A DNA stretch of 64,000 bases from an uncultured Acidobacteriota bacterium (GTDB lineage: Bacteria; Acidobacteriota; UBA6911; CAINFC01): positions 1 through 64,000 of the forward strand of contig CAINFC010000009.1 of NCBI GenBank assembly GCA_903847975.1, read 5' to 3'. Shown here in pieces: positions 44,775-53,266 of the stretch. The translations under genes were made by a program, and so were the position numbers. The notes beneath the pieces were generated by a model. The model was not told the DNA's origin. It saw only the letters and a list, made by a program, of their open reading frames with translations, and ran no database searches. The first letter of the stretch is position 1, and every line of letters begins with the position of its first letter.

Positions 44775-45845
44775 ATGAAACCCTCCTCGAGCAAACGGGA
44801 AGCCCAGCGGCAGGCAGACCGCATCCTGGCCTTCCGGCAGCAGCTGGACGAACTGCTGCGCCAGGGGGTGCTGGAGCTGTCCGCGGAGCAGCGCAGCCGG
44901 CTTGACGGGCACCTGGAAGGGCGGCTGCGGGAGCTTGCCGAACGGTTCGACGTCGATCTCGGCGATTCCCAGAAGCGGTTCTCGCTGGGGATGCACATCC
45001 TGTCCACGCTGGGGGGGCTGGCCTTCTGCGCCGCACTGGTGCTGTTTTTCCTGCGCATCTGGGGCTCGCTGGCCACGCCGCTGCAGGTCGTGCTGCTGGT
45101 CGCCGCGCCCCTGGTGCTGCTGCCACCCATTGCCTTTCTGGCCCGTAGGGAAAAGACCGCCTATTACACCAGCCTGCTCAGCCTGGTGGCCATTGCCGCA
45201 TTTTATATGAACATGGGTGTGCTGGGTAGCCTTTTCAACATCGTTCCCACACCGGGCGCTTTTCTGGCGGGCGGCGCTTTTGCCCTGATCCTGGCCTCGG
45301 CCTACCGGCTGAGGCTCCCGCTGGTGGCCGGTATTTTCAGCCTGCTGATCTTTCTGGCCGGCGTGGCCACTTCGGCCACCGGCGCCTACTGGCAAGGATT
45401 TCTGCAGCGGCCGGAGAATGTTCTGGGCGCCAGTTTGGTGCTCCTGGCGGCCATTCCTCTCCTTGGGCGGCGGCTGCCGGCGGAGTTTGCGGACACCGGC
45501 CGCTGGATCGGGCTCACGCTCCTTTTTTTCAGCCTGCTTTCCCTGATCCATGGGGGCCGGGTCAGCTACCTTCCGCTGGATGCCGGAACCGTCTCCTCCG
45601 CCTACCGCCTGCTGGCCTTTGCGACCAGCGGGCTGACCCTGGCCCTCGGCATCCGCCGGGGGGACGCCGGGATGATGAACCTGGCCGCGGGCTTCTTCGC
45701 CCTGTTTCTTTTCGACCAGCTTTTCTCCTGGTGGTGGGACTGGATGCCCAAATACCTTTTCTGCCTGATCGTCGGGCTGATCGCCCTGGCGCTGCTCCAT
45801 GTTTTCCGCAAGCTGCGGCTGCGCACCCGGGAGGCCTCCCTGTGA
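44775..45845 (+). CDS. DUF2157-like membrane protein
   Basis: A 356-residue inner-membrane protein. The first 75 residues are soluble and charged (ILAFRQQLDELLRQGVLELS...), as in DUF2157. About eight to nine hydrophobic spans follow, beginning ILSTLGGLAFCAALVLFFLRI and including AGGAFALILASAYRL, FSLLIFLAGVATS and FALFLFDQLFSWWWDW. Members are usually encoded next to GDYxxLxY or DUF4824 proteins and have no assigned activity. It starts 15 bases after the oxidoreductase gene and ends with a GTGA overlap with the next gene, so both membrane proteins are made together. Confidence 0.82.
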   Translation: MKPSSSKREAQRQADRILAFRQQLDELLRQGVLELSAEQRSRLDGHLEGRLRELAERFDVDLGDSQKRFSLGMHILSTLGGLAFCAALVLFFLRIWGSLATPLQVVLLVAAPLVLLPPIAFLARREKTAYYTSLLSLVAIAAFYMNMGVLGSLFNIVPTPGAFLAGGAFALILASAYRLRLPLVAGIFSLLIFLAGVATSATGAYWQGFLQRPENVLGASLVLLAAIPLLGRRLPAEFADTGRWIGLTLLFFSLLSLIHGGRVSYLPLDAGTVSSAYRLLAFATSGLTLALGIRRGDAGMMNLAAGFFALFLFDQLFSWWWDWMPKYLFCLIVGLIALALLHVFRKLRLRTREASL

Positions 45846-46654
45846 AACACGCGGGATGGATTTCCGGACTGGCTCTGGTGGTGGTCACCAATGCCCTGGC
45901 CCTTTGGGGCGTGTACCAGAACCGAAGGGAAGGCCCGGTGCAAACCATCGAATTGACGGAGCGGGAGCTGCCGATAGCGATGAGGGATCCGGATGATTCC
46001 AGTATCCGGCTGCGCCTGGCCTGGAGGAAATCCTCCTGCCAGTTCTTTCCTCCCCCGGAAAACTGCGAGTATCTTTTTGACCGCGCCCGGCTGCAGGACC
46101 TGGGCTTCGACTGCTCGGCCGCTGCGGGCAGCGATCCCGGTTTCCGGTATCCGCTGCGGCGCGAGGCGTTCGTCGTGCTGGAATACGACGGCCCCCGCTG
46201 GCAGCAGCACGCCGAAAAGGGACAGAGCGGTTCCGCCGCCGCGGAAGGCGGGCGTCCGGCCCCGTCCGGCCGCGAATCGAACCGCCCCCGGGAGAGCCTG
46301 GACGGAGCGGACCCGGAAGGAAGCCGGCTCTTTGTGGCCGATGCCGGCCTCTCGGCAGAGACCCTGCGCGGCAAATATCCGGACGCCCGGCAGTACCTGA
46401 TTGTCCGGGCGCTGATCCATGCGATTCTCGAAGAGCCGGATGATTCCCGGGCGGCCGGGTCCAAACCCGCCCGCTGGGGGGGCTATGTCGCCCAGCTCCT
46501 CCCGCCGGAAATCCATGTGCCGCCGCCCTTTTCCCGGGAGCTGGCGAGCCTGGAGACCCGGCGCGGCGGGCCCCCGCGCTACCGCGTTCTCCTGCACTTC
46601 GGCTCCCGCACCGAACCCTGGATCGAATCGGTCGCACTCCTCCCCACCCGCTGA
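45842..46654 (+). CDS. DUF4824-family membrane-anchored protein
   Basis: A 270-residue protein with one N-terminal span (GWISGLALVVVTNALALWGVY) and a large outside domain. LTERELPIAMRDPDDSSIRL and FDRARLQDLGFDC match the DUF4824 pattern, in which the family also ends in a WIESV-type strand (EPWIESVALL). The GTG start at 45842 overlaps the DUF2157 stop (GTGA), a sign of translational coupling. An ATG start further upstream would lie inside the DUF2157 gene in another frame and is rejected. The function is unknown. The pair probably forms one envelope complex. Confidence 0.8.
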   Translation: MKHAGWISGLALVVVTNALALWGVYQNRREGPVQTIELTERELPIAMRDPDDSSIRLRLAWRKSSCQFFPPPENCEYLFDRARLQDLGFDCSAAAGSDPGFRYPLRREAFVVLEYDGPRWQQHAEKGQSGSAAAEGGRPAPSGRESNRPRESLDGADPEGSRLFVADAGLSAETLRGKYPDARQYLIVRALIHAILEEPDDSRAAGSKPARWGGYVAQLLPPEIHVPPPFSRELASLETRRGGPPRYRVLLHFGSRTEPWIESVALLPTR

Positions 46655-46682
46655 TTCCGCCGCCCGGCCGCCCCTCCGGTTA

Positions 46683-46754
46683 AGCGGAAACAGCGGATTT
46701 TACGGATCCCGGCGGATCGGATCGGTCTGTCCCATCCGCTGTTTCCGTGTAAAC
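46683..46754. repeat. Dispersed palindromic repeat, copy E
   Basis: Perfect 14-bp arms CGGAAACAGCGGAT (46685-46698) and ATCCGCTGTTTCCG (46734-46747). The interior is inverted relative to copies A and B. AAAAATGGGTGTCCTT follows at 46757-46772. It lies in front of the phosphatase gene. Confidence 0.85.
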
Positions 46755-46795
46755 GAAAAAATGGGTGTCCTTATTTTAATTCTACTGGAGGCTTT

Positions 46796-48970
46796 ATGTT
46801 GAAAACGGGCTGGACCTTGCGGTCCTGGAGGCAGGCTCCTCTCTGGCGCTGCGGTATCCGGCGGAAGATTCTGATTGCCATGCTGGTGATTACCTCTCTG
46901 GCGCTGCTTCTTTTCCTTCTTCTGGCCTCCTGGGGTATTCGCAGCCTGGGGGGGTACGCGCTGCAGCGAAACCTGGGCCTGGGAAGCGATGCCATCCGTA
47001 TCAGCAAAACCGCCCTGCAGGAACAGGCGGAGCGGGGTCTACTGCATTTGGCGGAGAGCCAGGCGGACCTTTGCGATGCCGATTTTTACTATCACGAATC
47101 CGATGTCCGGGTTCTGGCGGAAGCAGTGAGCCTTCTTCTGGACGGCAGAGAAAAGAGTGTGTTGCCAAGTTCCCACACCGCCCGGCAGCGGCCGGCCGAT
47201 ACGGCCAACACTTCCGTGGTGCACATTCCGCAGGGGATTCCCGCCGCGGCTCTTGACCCGGCGATGGATTGGACGTCCGGCCTGGATTCCTTGACGCAGG
47301 GCTGGCTGGAAAGCGATGCTTTTCTGGCGGAAATCATGCTGGGCTTGGATTCCGGGCTGTTTCGCCGCCTTCCCTGGACCGACCGCCTGCCTGCCGATTA
47401 CGATGCCCGCCATCGGGAATGGTACCGCCGGGCCGTCGAAACCCGAAAACCCAGCTGGAGTGGCCCCTTTATCGATGCCGAGACCGGGGACCTGCAGATT
47501 TCCTGCTCTCAGCCCGTCCTCAGGAACGATCGAGTTGTCGCCGTCGTGGGGATCAGCATGTGGGTAAAAACCATCGCCGAGCGGATTATGAAAGTGAATT
47601 CGACCGCCACGGCCCAGGCTGTTTTGGTCGACCATCAGCAACGGGTACTGGCCCGCCGGGGCATGACCGCCAGCAGTAGGCTCTGGTCGGATCCCCAGAA
47701 GCTGGAAATTTTTCGCTTCGATCGCCAGGAACAGCAAACTGCCTTGATGGGATACGTGACGGCGAGCAAACCGGGCGTGCTGCGGGGGGAGATTCATGGG
47801 AAGGATACCCTGGTATCCTGCGCACCGGTCAAATCGACCGATTGGGTGGTTCTGGTGCTGCTGCCCATGGAGGTCATTTACGCTCCCATGCTGCCGCCGG
47901 AAAAAGCCATTCAGGAGGCCACCCGGCAGGTCAGCGAGCGGATGGAAAACCGGATCCTTTTTGTCACCGTGCTGCTGACTCTTTTTTTTCTGGCGATGCT
48001 GGTTCTGGTCCTGCTTCTCTCCGGCAGAATCGCCAGCCAGATTACGGCCCCCCTGATTCAGTTGGATACGGGAGCCAAGGCCATCGGATCGGGGGCCCTG
48101 GACTATCGTATTCCCATCCCCGATTCGGGAGATGAAGTGGAAGCTCTGGCTCGAACCTTCGAAAAGATGACCGAAGACCTGCGCATTTACGTGCGCAACC
48201 TGACCGAGACAACCGCCGCCAAAGAACGCATGGAAAGCGAGCTCCACGTGGCTTACGAAGTGCAGACCAGCCTGCTGCCGAAAATCTTTCCCCCCTTTCC
48301 GGAGCGCCGGGAATTCGAGATTTATGCCCGCATGGATCCGGCCAAGGAGGTGGGCGGAGATTTTTTCGACTTTTTCCTCCTGGGGGAAAACCGTCTCTGC
48401 TTCCTGATTGCCGATGTTTCCGACAAAGGAGTTCCCGCGGCGCTTTACATGATGGTGGCCAAGATTCTTCTGAAAGCCGAAGCCGGGGAGCAGGCCGATC
48501 CGGGAGAGATTCTCGAGAAGGTCAATCGGGTACTGGCCAACAACAACGAAAACTGCATGTTCGTCACCGTCTTCTGCTGTATTCTGGATTTCCGCTCGGG
48601 CGCCGTGGAGTTTGCCAATGCCGGCCACAATCCGCCGGCGCACTACCGTCGGGGGCAGAACTTTCTCTATCTCCGCCCCAAGGTAGGATTCGTGCTGGGG
48701 CCCCTGGCCGATTCCCGATATGAAACCGAAACCCTGCAGCTGCAGCCGGGCGACTATTTGTTTCTTTATACCGACGGTGTTACGGAGGCCAGGAGCCGAG
48801 CGGAAGGCCTGTTCGGGGAGTCAAGGCTCCTGGATGCCCTGAGCCGGCAGGAACCGGAAAGCGCCGTCTCCCTGGTGCAAAGGATCCGCGCGGAGGTGGA
48901 GCGGCATTCCCATGGCGTGCCCCAGTCGGACGACATGACCCTGCTGGCCCTTAAATTCAACGGCCTATAA
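46796..48970 (+). CDS. Membrane sensor PP2C-type phosphatase (RsbU-like)
   Basis: A 724-residue inner-membrane signal protein. The first span (ILIAMLVITSLALLLFLLLA) and the second near residue 395 (ILFVTVLLTLFFLAMLVLVL) enclose a double-CACHE-type sensor with YDARHREWYRRAVETRKPSW and VVAVVGISMWV. A HAMP linker follows (LDTGAKAIGSGALDYRIPI). Then comes a coiled region and a SpoIIE/PP2C domain: MDPAKEVGGDFFDFF and LIADVSDKGVPAALYM (metal Asp), FANAGHNPP and LFLYTDGVTEARS. Such enzymes dephosphorylate STAS antagonists, and two STAS genes and a kinase gene lie in the convergent operon. GGAGG precedes ATG 46796. Confidence 0.93.
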   Translation: MLKTGWTLRSWRQAPLWRCGIRRKILIAMLVITSLALLLFLLLASWGIRSLGGYALQRNLGLGSDAIRISKTALQEQAERGLLHLAESQADLCDADFYYHESDVRVLAEAVSLLLDGREKSVLPSSHTARQRPADTANTSVVHIPQGIPAAALDPAMDWTSGLDSLTQGWLESDAFLAEIMLGLDSGLFRRLPWTDRLPADYDARHREWYRRAVETRKPSWSGPFIDAETGDLQISCSQPVLRNDRVVAVVGISMWVKTIAERIMKVNSTATAQAVLVDHQQRVLARRGMTASSRLWSDPQKLEIFRFDRQEQQTALMGYVTASKPGVLRGEIHGKDTLVSCAPVKSTDWVVLVLLPMEVIYAPMLPPEKAIQEATRQVSERMENRILFVTVLLTLFFLAMLVLVLLLSGRIASQITAPLIQLDTGAKAIGSGALDYRIPIPDSGDEVEALARTFEKMTEDLRIYVRNLTETTAAKERMESELHVAYEVQTSLLPKIFPPFPERREFEIYARMDPAKEVGGDFFDFFLLGENRLCFLIADVSDKGVPAALYMMVAKILLKAEAGEQADPGEILEKVNRVLANNNENCMFVTVFCCILDFRSGAVEFANAGHNPPAHYRRGQNFLYLRPKVGFVLGPLADSRYETETLQLQPGDYLFLYTDGVTEARSRAEGLFGESRLLDALSRQEPESAVSLVQRIRAEVERHSHGVPQSDDMTLLALKFNGL

Positions 48971-48996
48971 TCTCTTCACTCATCCGTCTACGATTC

Positions 48997-49037
48997 AGGA
49001 AATGCCGATGCGCAGCGACTTCCCGGTGTATCCGCTG
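48997..49037 (+). pseudogene. 3-prime remnant of a DUF4143-type ATPase gene
   Basis: Thirty-nine of 41 bases match 63130-63170, the end of the intact ATPase gene (protein EMxMRSDFPVYPL). Nothing upstream matches. The fragment runs straight into the right arm of the dispersed repeat at 49030-49050. Confidence 0.75.
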
Positions 49038-49050
49038 CTTGCGTGTAACC
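49030..49050 (+). repeat. Dispersed palindromic repeat, right half only (copy G)
   Basis: ATCCGCTGCTTGCGTGTAACC differs by two bases from the right arm and flank of the intact copies. It is followed by a T-rich tract like that after copies A and F. Confidence 0.55.
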
Positions 49051-49072
49051 TTTTTCTTGCTTGTTTCTCGTT

Positions 49073-50023
49073 CTACCGGCCGGCCGTGGGGACGGCCAGG
49101 CGGAAGCCGAGCCCGCTGCCCCTCTCCGCCGGGTCGTGGATCAGGCGCGCCGCCGCCCGGATTCCGAGGTAGTTGCGATTCCAGCTGCCGCCGCGGATCA
49201 CCCGGCCGGTGCCTGTCGCCGGACCCTGGGGATTGTTCTTCGGACTCTCTGCATAGTAGGTGCTGCTGTGAAAGTCGCCGGTCCACTGCCAGGCATTGCC
49301 GGTCATGTCGAACAGGCCCAGCCCGTTGGGGCGATAGCTCCCCACCGGTGCGGTGAAGGAATGGCGATCATCCTGGCTGCCGTCCTTCCAGGCGGCATTG
49401 CAGCGCACGTCGCAGAAATTGGCGTACCGCCATAGCTCCTTGGCATCGTCGAACCCGGCATAGCGCTCTTTTTTTCCGCCGCTTCGGGCGGCATATTCCC
49501 ATTCCGCCTCGGTCGGCAGGCGGTAATTTTGTCCCGTTTCCTTGTTCAGCCATTTCAAATAGGCCTGGGAATCATTCCAGCTGAGGCATACGGCCGGATG
49601 GTTATCCTCCTGCGGAAATCCCGGATTCCGCCAGGACAGCCCGGCAACACGCCCCCACCCCTGGCTGTTAAAAAAGGTGCAGCCGTCGCCCTTCTCCGCC
49701 TCGGTGCGATAGCCGGTGGAATCCGCGAACCTCCGGAAATGAGCCACGGTCAGCGGTGTGGCGCTCAGGGAAAAGCCGGGCAGGCAAACGGTGTGGACCG
49801 GTAATTCCTGCTTTTCCCCCTCGCCGAAAGTATCTCCCATTTCGAAGCAGCCTTCCGGAACGGCAACGAATTTCAGCCCCTCCAGGGGCCCGGCCGGAGC
49901 CGGCTTTTGCTTTTCCTGCGCGGATAGGTTGCAGAAGCAAAGCGGGAGAAGGGCCAGGGAGAGGCATAAAAGCCCCGACACTTTTCGGATGGAGGAAAAA
50001 AACCGGGAAAATCGGCGCATCAT
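49073..50023 (-). CDS. Secreted formylglycine-generating-enzyme-like (SUMF1) protein
   Basis: A 316-residue exported protein (signal segment VSGLLCLSLALLPLCFCNLSA) of the FGE-sulfatase family. VAVPEGCFEMGDTFGEGEKQ starts the domain and YRLPTEAEWEYAARSGG is the diagnostic motif. GLGLFDMTGNAWQWTGDF and VIRGGSWNRNYLGIRAAAR complete it. No sulfatase lies in the window, so a substrate-binding or structural role is as likely as formylglycine formation. The cysteines seen are not in the usual active pair. ATG 50023 follows AAGGAGC. It is the last gene of the minus-strand operon that carries the RsbW and STAS genes, 31 bases after the kinase gene. Confidence 0.88.
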   Translation of the reverse strand: MMRRFSRFFSSIRKVSGLLCLSLALLPLCFCNLSAQEKQKPAPAGPLEGLKFVAVPEGCFEMGDTFGEGEKQELPVHTVCLPGFSLSATPLTVAHFRRFADSTGYRTEAEKGDGCTFFNSQGWGRVAGLSWRNPGFPQEDNHPAVCLSWNDSQAYLKWLNKETGQNYRLPTEAEWEYAARSGGKKERYAGFDDAKELWRYANFCDVRCNAAWKDGSQDDRHSFTAPVGSYRPNGLGLFDMTGNAWQWTGDFHSSTYYAESPKNNPQGPATGTGRVIRGGSWNRNYLGIRAAARLIHDPAERGSGLGFRLAVPTAGR

Positions 50024-50054
50024 GGTGCTCCTTCTTTGAATTAAAATCGGGAAA

Positions 50055-50471
50055 TCATCGGCGCATGACCAGGATATTGCGATTGCGCTCCCCGGCATAT
50101 TCGTAGTCGAACCGGTCGACCCCCTCCATCACCATATAAAGCCCCAGCCCGCCGATTGCCCGCTCTTCCAGCGGCCGCTCCAGTTGATCTCTGGAAGGGA
50201 CCGCCCGACTCCGCGGGTCGAAGGGGATGCCCGAATCTTCCAGTACGATCCGCAGCTCCGAAGGGTCCACCTCCGCGGAGACGACCAGATCGCCCGAACG
50301 GCCGGCCTCCTCGTACCCGTGGGTGATGATGTTGGTGGCGATTTCGTCCACAGCCAGACGCAGCCGGTAATCCGCCTCCGGGCTGAGACCGGCCTGACGG
50401 GCCATCTCGCCGACAAATTGCCGCAATCCGGCCAGCTCATCGAGATGAGCGGCAAAGACACGCCGGGTCAT
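50055..50471 (-). CDS. RsbW-type serine kinase / anti-sigma factor
   Basis: A 138-residue cytoplasmic GHKL ATPase. The N-box is LAVDEIATNIITHGY (N47). G1 is VLEDSGIPFDP (D79), and G2 is IGGLGLYMV (about 106-114). These small HATPase_c_2 proteins phosphorylate STAS antagonists on Ser/Thr and, when free, bind a sigma factor or other target. No sigma-factor gene is in the window. It follows a STAS gene by six bases on the same strand, the classic rsbV-rsbW arrangement. The RsbU-like phosphatase across the convergent junction would reverse its action. Confidence 0.93.
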   Translation of the reverse strand: MTRRVFAAHLDELAGLRQFVGEMARQAGLSPEADYRLRLAVDEIATNIITHGYEEAGRSGDLVVSAEVDPSELRIVLEDSGIPFDPRSRAVPSRDQLERPLEERAIGGLGLYMVMEGVDRFDYEYAGERNRNILVMRR

Positions 50472-50477
50472 ATCGAC

Positions 50478-50798
50478 CTAATCGCCGTAGGAGTCCTGCA
50501 GGTAGACGCTGTGGTGGAAACCGCTCATTTCCAGGGTTCCACGGACGGGCCCCTGGCTGCCGATCACGTAAATCTGCACGCCGGCACCCATTTTCTGTTT
50601 GGCAAAGATCAGAACCCGCAGTCCGGCGCTGGCCAGAAAGGTCAGATCGTTCACGAACAGGACCAGTCTGGCCGGAGAGGAGACGGCCGCCTTTTCGATA
50701 ATCTCCTTGAACCGCGGTGCCGAAGCGGCATCCAGTTCTCCTTTCAGGGTGATCTTTGCCGTTTCCGGGGTTGTTTCCAAAGCGACTTCAAAGGCCAT
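50478..50798 (-). CDS. STAS-domain anti-sigma-factor antagonist (RsbV-like), first
   Basis: A 106-residue protein, mostly a single STAS fold: ITLKGELDAASAPRF, then LVLFVNDLTFLASAGLRVLIF with the phosphorylatable Ser57. Its phosphorylation state would decide whether it captures the RsbW-like kinase next to it. ATG 50798 has GGGAGA six bases upstream. An alternative ATG at 50819 overlaps the GlgX stop (ATGA) but has no ribosome site. It lies 17 bases after the debranching-enzyme gene. The second STAS protein at 52932 is only partly similar, so the two may serve different partners. Confidence 0.9.
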   Translation of the reverse strand: MAFEVALETTPETAKITLKGELDAASAPRFKEIIEKAAVSSPARLVLFVNDLTFLASAGLRVLIFAKQKMGAGVQIYVIGSQGPVRGTLEMSGFHHSVYLQDSYGD

Positions 50799-50815
50799 AC
50801 GATTCTCCCGTTGAC

Positions 50816-52930
50816 TCATTTGCCGATGATGAACATGGCGGATCGGGGGGACAAAAATACGCCGCTCTGATCCGAGAGGAGTACTTCTTCCCCGGGTGCA
50901 AAAATATCCTCCGGGGCGGGCATGCCGGTGTTGATGGCGACATGCCAGCATCGCGGAATCCGGGGCAGTGCGAACCAGGCTCCTTCCCAGTGGGCATTGA
51001 CCGCAAAGTAAAGAAACGCAGGAGCGTCCTGGCGGTCCCGTCCGCTCCAGAGACAGGCCAGCCGACGGCTTTCCTCGGACCAGTCCGGCTGCCAGGGGGC
51101 CTGGCCATGGAACGAAATTTCCGGATATTCCTCAAACCCGCCCCTATGGAAGCAGGGGTGCTTCTTGCTGCGGAGCAAGGGGTGCGCCTTGCGGTGCCGG
51201 AGGAGCAGCTGCACGAAGCGGAGCAGATCCCGGTTCTGTTCGGTGAGGTTCCAGTCCAGCCAGTTGGTCGGGTCATCCAGGCAGTAGGCGTTGTTGTTCC
51301 CTTCCTGGGTGCGTCCCATTTCGTCGCCCATCCACAGCATGGGCACGCCCCGGCTGGTCAGCAGAATGGAAAGGGCGGTTTTGATCATCTGCCGGCGCAG
51401 GGCCTGCACCGGGGGATCTTCGGTCGCTCCCTCCCGTCCGCAGTTCCAGCTGTGATTGTCGTTGGCCCCATCCCGGTTCTCCTCACCGTTCTTCTCGTTG
51501 TGCTTTTCGTTGTAGGAAAAGAGGTCCAACAAGGTGAAGCCGTCATGGCAGGTAAGGAAGTTGATGGAGGCCGTCGGGCCCCGGCCGTTCCAGCCGTACA
51601 GGTCGGGCGAACCCTGCAGCCGGGTGGCCAGAGCGCCGGCCAGCCCCGGATCCCCTTTGACGAACCGGCGCACATCGTCGCGGTACTTGCCGTTCCATTC
51701 CGCCCATCGTCCATAGGCCGGAAAGGTGCCCACCTGGTAGAGCCCTCCGGCGTCCCAGGCCTCGGCAATCAGCTTGCATTTGGCCAGAACCGGATCGAAG
51801 GCCAGGCTCTCCAGCAACGGGGGATTGGGGAGAGGGGCCCCCCAGGGATCCCGTCCGAGAATCGCAGCCAGGTCGAAGCGGAATCCGTCGATGTGAAACT
51901 CCGCGGCCCAGTACCGCAGGCAGTCCAGGACAATGGAGCGCACGATGGGGTGGTTGCAGTTGAGGGTGTTGCCGCACCCCGAGAAATTGAAGTAATAGCC
52001 CTCCGGGGTGAGCATGTAGTAAGTCTTGTTATCCAGCCCCCGGAAGGAAATGGTGGGGCCATGCTCGTTGCCTTCCGCGGTGTGGTTGAAAACCACATCG
52101 AGGATCACCTCGATTCCGGCTTTGTGAATCTCCTTGACGACATTCTTGAGCTCATCCACCTGCATGCCCCACCGGCCTGTGGCGGCATACCCGGCTTTGG
52201 GGGAGAAAAATCCGACGGTGCTGTAGCCCCAGTAGTTGTACAGGGTTTCCCCGGTGGTCGGGCTCTTCCGGCTGTTCTCGAATTCGTCGAACTCATAGAC
52301 CGGCATCATTTCGATGCAGTTGATCCCCAGTTCTTTCAGATAAGGGATTTTTTCCAGCAGCCCGGCAAAAGTTCCCGGGTGTTTGACCAGGGCGGAAGGG
52401 TGCCGGGTGAAGCTGCGGACGTGCATTTCGTAGATGACCAGCTCCTCCATGGGCCGCTCCAGGGGACGGTCGTCCTCCCAGTCGAAATCCTCGAACACCA
52501 GGCGGCCGCGGTGCGGGAAGGGCTGCTGCCAGTCGGGGTCCTGTCCCCAGATTTCCCTTCCGCTGACCGTTTTGGCATAGGGGTCCAGGAGGATTTTTGT
52601 CGGGTCGAACCGGTGGCCTTCCGCAGGTTCGAAGGGGCCGTCCATCCGATAGCCGTATTCCACGGACTCGCAGTCCAGATCGAAAACGACCATGCACCAG
52701 ACATTCCCGATACGGAAGGAGTCCGGAAAAGGAATTTCGACGCGGGGCAGGGGTTCTCCTTTATCGAACAGAACCAGGGTGCAGGAGGTGGCGTGGCTGG
52801 AAAAAACGGAAAAATTGACTCCGCCGGAGAGGATGGTGGCTCCGAACGGATAGGGATGGCCGGGCCTCAGATGGAATCCCTGATATTCGTGAGTCGGATA
52901 ATAATCGATTCGGCTGCTGGTATCGGGCAT
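50816..52930 (-). CDS. glgX: Glycogen debranching enzyme (GH13, GlgX-type)
   Basis: A 704-residue cytoplasmic enzyme that cleaves alpha-1,6 branches of glycogen limit dextrin or related glucans. It has an N-terminal CBM48 (HPYPFGATILSGGVNFSVFS), then a barrel with ILDVVFNHTAEGN. The nucleophile Asp353 is in IDGFRFDL, the acid/base Glu390 in LIAEAWD and Asp463 in FLTCHDG. The isoamylase/GlgX signature PMLWMGDEMGRTQ-GNNNAYC is present. Length is normal. It starts two bases before the end of the upstream STAS gene's stop and is flanked by STAS genes on both sides, so glycogen breakdown is co-expressed with a partner-switching regulator. Confidence 0.95.
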   Translation of the reverse strand: MPDTSSRIDYYPTHEYQGFHLRPGHPYPFGATILSGGVNFSVFSSHATSCTLVLFDKGEPLPRVEIPFPDSFRIGNVWCMVVFDLDCESVEYGYRMDGPFEPAEGHRFDPTKILLDPYAKTVSGREIWGQDPDWQQPFPHRGRLVFEDFDWEDDRPLERPMEELVIYEMHVRSFTRHPSALVKHPGTFAGLLEKIPYLKELGINCIEMMPVYEFDEFENSRKSPTTGETLYNYWGYSTVGFFSPKAGYAATGRWGMQVDELKNVVKEIHKAGIEVILDVVFNHTAEGNEHGPTISFRGLDNKTYYMLTPEGYYFNFSGCGNTLNCNHPIVRSIVLDCLRYWAAEFHIDGFRFDLAAILGRDPWGAPLPNPPLLESLAFDPVLAKCKLIAEAWDAGGLYQVGTFPAYGRWAEWNGKYRDDVRRFVKGDPGLAGALATRLQGSPDLYGWNGRGPTASINFLTCHDGFTLLDLFSYNEKHNEKNGEENRDGANDNHSWNCGREGATEDPPVQALRRQMIKTALSILLTSRGVPMLWMGDEMGRTQEGNNNAYCLDDPTNWLDWNLTEQNRDLLRFVQLLLRHRKAHPLLRSKKHPCFHRGGFEEYPEISFHGQAPWQPDWSEESRRLACLWSGRDRQDAPAFLYFAVNAHWEGAWFALPRIPRCWHVAINTGMPAPEDIFAPGEEVLLSDQSGVFLSPRSAMFIIGK

Positions 52931-52931
52931 T

Positions 52932-53264
52932 TCAACGCAGGGCTTCGACGGCCTGCTCCTGAGAGTCGAACAGTTGAAAACATTTGAGAAACCCGGTGAC
53001 GGACATGGTATCCCGCAGTTCGGGAACCAGCCCGGTCAGGAAGATTTTTCCCGAGCCGGAGGAGGCCGCCCGGTTCAGCAAAAAGAGAACCCGCAGCCCG
53101 GCACTCGAAAGGAAAGTGACCTTCTGCATATCCAGAACCAGCTTCCGGCCGTTTTCCGCCAGGGGCAGGAGCCTGCTTTGCACTTCGGGCGCGGTTTTGC
53201 CGTCGATTTCTCCGGTCAGGACGACAACGGTGAGACTTCCCTGGGCCTGCACTTGAATTTCCAT
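52932..53264 (-). CDS. STAS-domain anti-sigma-factor antagonist (RsbV-like), second
   Basis: A 110-residue STAS protein: TVVVLTGEIDGKTAPEVQSR, then KLVLDMQKVTFLSSAGLRVL with Ser54 as the candidate phosphoacceptor, and IFLTGLVPELRDTMSVTGF as the last helix-strand. It is closer to standard RsbV/SpoIIAA than the STAS protein at 50478. ATG 53264 has GGGAG upstream and lies two bases after the stop of the epimerase gene. It ends one base before the debranching-enzyme gene. It probably competes with the other STAS protein for the single RsbW-type kinase, or reports a different signal. Confidence 0.92.
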   Translation of the reverse strand: MEIQVQAQGSLTVVVLTGEIDGKTAPEVQSRLLPLAENGRKLVLDMQKVTFLSSAGLRVLFLLNRAASSGSGKIFLTGLVPELRDTMSVTGFLKCFQLFDSQEQAVEALR

Positions 53265-53266
53265 GG

